From: an uncultured Collinsella sp.
GTDB taxonomy: Bacteria > Actinomycetota > Coriobacteriia > Coriobacteriales > Coriobacteriaceae
Assembly (NCBI GenBank): GCA_900555955.1
Contig: USNA01000051.1
Location: forward strand, 1-6,785
Length of the DNA stretch: 6,785 nt
Reading direction: 5' to 3'
Below are positions 5,241 through 6,785 of the stretch, piece after piece (the first letter of the stretch is position 1; each line of letters begins with the position of its first letter). Both the position numbers and the translations under genes were made by a program. The notes beneath the pieces were generated by a model. The model did not search any database, was not told where the DNA came from, and saw only the letters and a program-made list of their open reading frames with translations.

Positions 5241-6557
5241 TTACTCGGAAGCGGCCTTCTCGGTCTTCCAGCCATCGACGAAGGCGTTCTTGACGCCGTC
5301 CCACTTGCTGTTATCGGCAGCGTAGGCAATCAGAGCCTGCTTGAGGTTCTTCTTCCACTCCTCGGAGGGAATGTAGACGAAGTCCCAAGCGACGGTCTTC
5401 TTGCCGTCCTTGGCCATGGCAACGGCCTGCTGCGAGAAGACGTTGGTGGTCTCCTTGGCGCTCTTGAACGGAGCGGTCAGACCCATCTTGTCGGCGATGA
5501 TGCTGGTCGGGGTGTCAGCGGTGACGCACCAATACATGAAGTCCTCGGTGGCCTTCTGGGCATCCTCGGAAGCCTGGGAACTGACGCACCAGTAGTTCTC
5601 GCCGCCGGAGCACAGGCCCTGGTTCTCCTCGCCGTCAACACCGATGTAGATCGGCATCATGCCAATCTGATCGTCGGTCATGCCGGCCTTGACGAGGTCA
5701 GAGTAGGCCCAAGAGCCGTTCTGGTAGAAGACGGCCTTGCCGGTTGCGAACTCGTTGGTGGCGTCGTCGCCGGTCTTGGAAGCAAGCTGCGAAGGATCGC
5801 AGGTGGAGTCGGTGATGTACAGGTCGAAGATCTGCTTGTAGTTGTCGAGGAACTCACCCTTGATCTCGTCGTCCTCCTGGTTGTGCTCCTTCTCAAACTC
5901 GTAGTAGAGCGGCATGTTGGCAAGGTGGGTGGTGTAGCGCCAGCTGGAGGAGTCGTCCATGCCGGCGGAAGTGAAGGCACCCTCGACACCAAGCTCGTCC
6001 TTGCGGGCCTGGATGTCGTCGGCACAAGCCTTCAGCTTGTCGAAGGAGTTGATGTCCTCGGCCTTGTAGCCAGCCTTCTCGAGCAGCTGCTTGTTGTAGA
6101 TGATGCCGAAGCTCTCCTGGACCCAGTCGATGCACACATCCTTGCCGTCGGACTGCAGAGCCAGGGAGTCGTCAATGAGCTCACCGCGGAGCTTGGTATC
6201 GGACAGGTCGGCGCAGTAATCCTTCCAGTTCTTAAGACCGGTGGGGCCGTTGACCTGGAACAGGGTCGGAGCGGAGCTCTTGGACATCTCGGACTTAAGC
6301 TTCTCCTCGTAGGTGTTGGAAGCGGCGGTCACAATCTTGACCTCGACGCCCTTCTCCTTCTTATAGGCCTTGGCGATCTCCTTCCACTCCTTGTCGACCT
6401 CGGGCTTGAATTGGAGGAAGTAGACCTCGGCAGCGTCACCAGAAGCAGAGGAGCCGGAGCCGGCAGAACCACCGCAACCCACGAGGCCCAGACCAAGAAC
6501 TGCAGCCGCGGAACCAGCAAAGCCCAGGAACTGCCTTCTGCTCATTTCGTTCTTCAT
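5241..6557 (-). CDS. Carbohydrate ABC transporter solute-binding lipoprotein (family 1, UgpB/MalE superfamily), Tat-type signal
   Basis: Extracytoplasmic, lipid-anchored receptor that delivers a sugar to the permeases; 438 residues from the chosen ATG. The N-terminus has a twin-arginine motif SRRQFLGFA (R7, R8), an alanine/glycine-rich hydrophobic core and a lipobox LVGC with the lipidated cysteine at C28. A Gly/Ser-rich tether follows, then the mature domain from about residue 44. Family-like features are VEVKIVTAASNTYEEKLKSE (71-90), a SAPTLFQVNGP segment, GIIYNKQLLEKAGY and a Trp/Tyr-rich C-terminal half (ENYWCVSS, DFMYWCVT). Seven cysteines remain in the mature protein. The ATG at 6557 was preferred to an upstream GTG at 6575 because that GTG overlaps the AAAGGGTGG ribosome binding site. 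It is the first gene of the operon. Substrate is unknown; an alpha-glucoside is only suggested by the nearby phosphorylase. Confidence 0.92.
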   Translation of the reverse strand: MKNEMSRRQFLGFAGSAAAVLGLGLVGCGGSAGSGSSASGDAAEVYFLQFKPEVDKEWKEIAKAYKKEKGVEVKIVTAASNTYEEKLKSEMSKSSAPTLFQVNGPTGLKNWKDYCADLSDTKLRGELIDDSLALQSDGKDVCIDWVQESFGIIYNKQLLEKAGYKAEDINSFDKLKACADDIQARKDELGVEGAFTSAGMDDSSSWRYTTHLANMPLYYEFEKEHNQEDDEIKGEFLDNYKQIFDLYITDSTCDPSQLASKTGDDATNEFATGKAVFYQNGSWAYSDLVKAGMTDDQIGMMPIYIGVDGEENQGLCSGGENYWCVSSQASEDAQKATEDFMYWCVTADTPTSIIADKMGLTAPFKSAKETTNVFSQQAVAMAKDGKKTVAWDFVYIPSEEWKKNLKQALIAYAADNSKWDGVKNAFVDGWKTEKAASE

Positions 6558-6563
6558 TACAAT

Positions 6564-6572
6564 CCACCCTTT
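6564..6572 (-). promoter_or_regulatory. Ribosome binding site that sets the binding-protein start
   Basis: The minus strand reads AAAGGGTGG, ending 6 bases before the ATG at 6557. It overlaps the alternative in-frame GTG at 6575, which has no such site of its own at a suitable distance, so the ATG is the better start. Confidence 0.8.
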
Positions 6573-6578
6573 CACACC

Positions 6579-6601
6579 GTGGCGGCACCCTTTGCCGCCG
6601 C
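6579..6601 (-). promoter_or_regulatory. 5'-leader hairpin just upstream of the binding-protein RBS
   Basis: Bases 6581-6587 (GGCGGCA) pair perfectly with 6593-6599 around a 5-base loop. On the mRNA strand the loop reads AAGGG. The octamer AAAGGGTG occurs both in this hairpin (6586-6593) and in the real ribosome binding site (6565-6572). It ends about 8 bases ahead of the RBS. A role in translation control is an inference. Confidence 0.55.
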
Positions 6602-6785
6602 CTTCGGAGATTGGCTCGGGGACTTTGCCCCTTTTGCCGATTTGAACGATACGCTATTTGGCTAGTTGTTTGAACAAGTATTACTAGAGCGGTAGAAAAA
6701 CTTCGGTGAACGGTAATTTCAACTTGATACTTGACAAGTTTTGTATAAACAATTATTTGTTATCTAATGCAGAGAAAACGCCCGG
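6602..6785 (-). promoter_or_regulatory. Upstream regulatory region of the ABC operon, AT-rich, with small inverted repeats
   Basis: By hand count, 39 of 120 bases at 6661-6780 are G or C (about 33%), far below the GC-rich coding DNA beside it, as expected for a promoter region. Inverted repeats: TTGTT/AACAA at 6666-6677, ACTTGACAAGT at 6729-6739 (inside the wider AACTTG/CAAGTT pair 6721-6740), and AACAA/TTGTT at 6748-6761. A weak hairpin GGGG/CCCC lies at 6618-6631. I found no convincing pair of -35 and -10 boxes on the minus strand. No coding sequence is visible, and any divergent gene would begin beyond the right edge. Confidence 0.4.

Noticed and set aside
6573..6575. GTG as start of the binding protein
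   Set aside because: It overlaps the ribosome binding site that serves the ATG at 6557, and would add residues before the signal peptide with no benefit.
5226..6665. 479-codon open frame on the plus strand over the binding-protein gene
   Set aside because: Antisense shadow of a clear lipoprotein gene. The Val/Leu/Gly-rich product resembles nothing, and the frame runs through the operon leader and hairpin.
6731..6759. Plus-strand promoter with TTGACA at 6731-6736
   Set aside because: The -35 box is perfect, but the best hexamer at 17 bases (TATTTG) matches only three of six positions, and no plus-strand gene start lies in the window to support it.

Overview
The window reads as chromosomal DNA of a fairly GC-rich gut-type actinobacterium. 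The codon use, the Tat/lipobox solute-binding protein, the lysine-rich insert in the MsmK-type ATPase and the glgP variant all suggest the Coriobacteriia (Collinsella-like). This placement is inferred from protein flavour only; no rRNA or marker gene is present.

Layout. Bases 1-1734 (+) hold the C-terminal two thirds or so of a glycogen/maltodextrin phosphorylase; the gene runs off the left edge. A strong intrinsic terminator (1763-1795) closes it. Bases 2192-6557 (-) hold a four-gene CUT1-type carbohydrate ABC importer operon that converges on glgP. In transcription order it has a Tat-type lipoprotein solute-binding protein (6557-5241), two MalF/MalG-like permeases that overlap by one base (5153-4299 and 4299-3460), and an MsmK/UgpC/MalK-type ATPase (3391-2192). 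Its terminator is at 2085-2123. The right end (about 6558-6785) is the operon leader and an AT-rich upstream region with several small inverted repeats.

How the genes fit together. The binding protein captures an unidentified sugar or oligosaccharide outside the membrane. The two permeases form the channel and the ATPase powers it. The phosphorylase cleaves intracellular alpha-1,4-glucan to glucose-1-phosphate. The neighbours suggest alpha-glucan metabolism, but convergent orientation means they are not co-transcribed, so the substrate is not proven.

The least explained element lies between the two convergent terminators. It is an array of three palindromic units (1836-1890, 1917-1971, 1997-2051), each exactly 55 bases, with starts 81 and 80 bases apart, conserved arms around ATCTGTAAC/GTTACAGAT and a central AAA. 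I do not recognise the family. Two GC-rich intercistronic hairpins split the ABC operon into binding protein, permease pair and ATPase. They resemble in position the hairpins known to set differential expression in mal-type operons.
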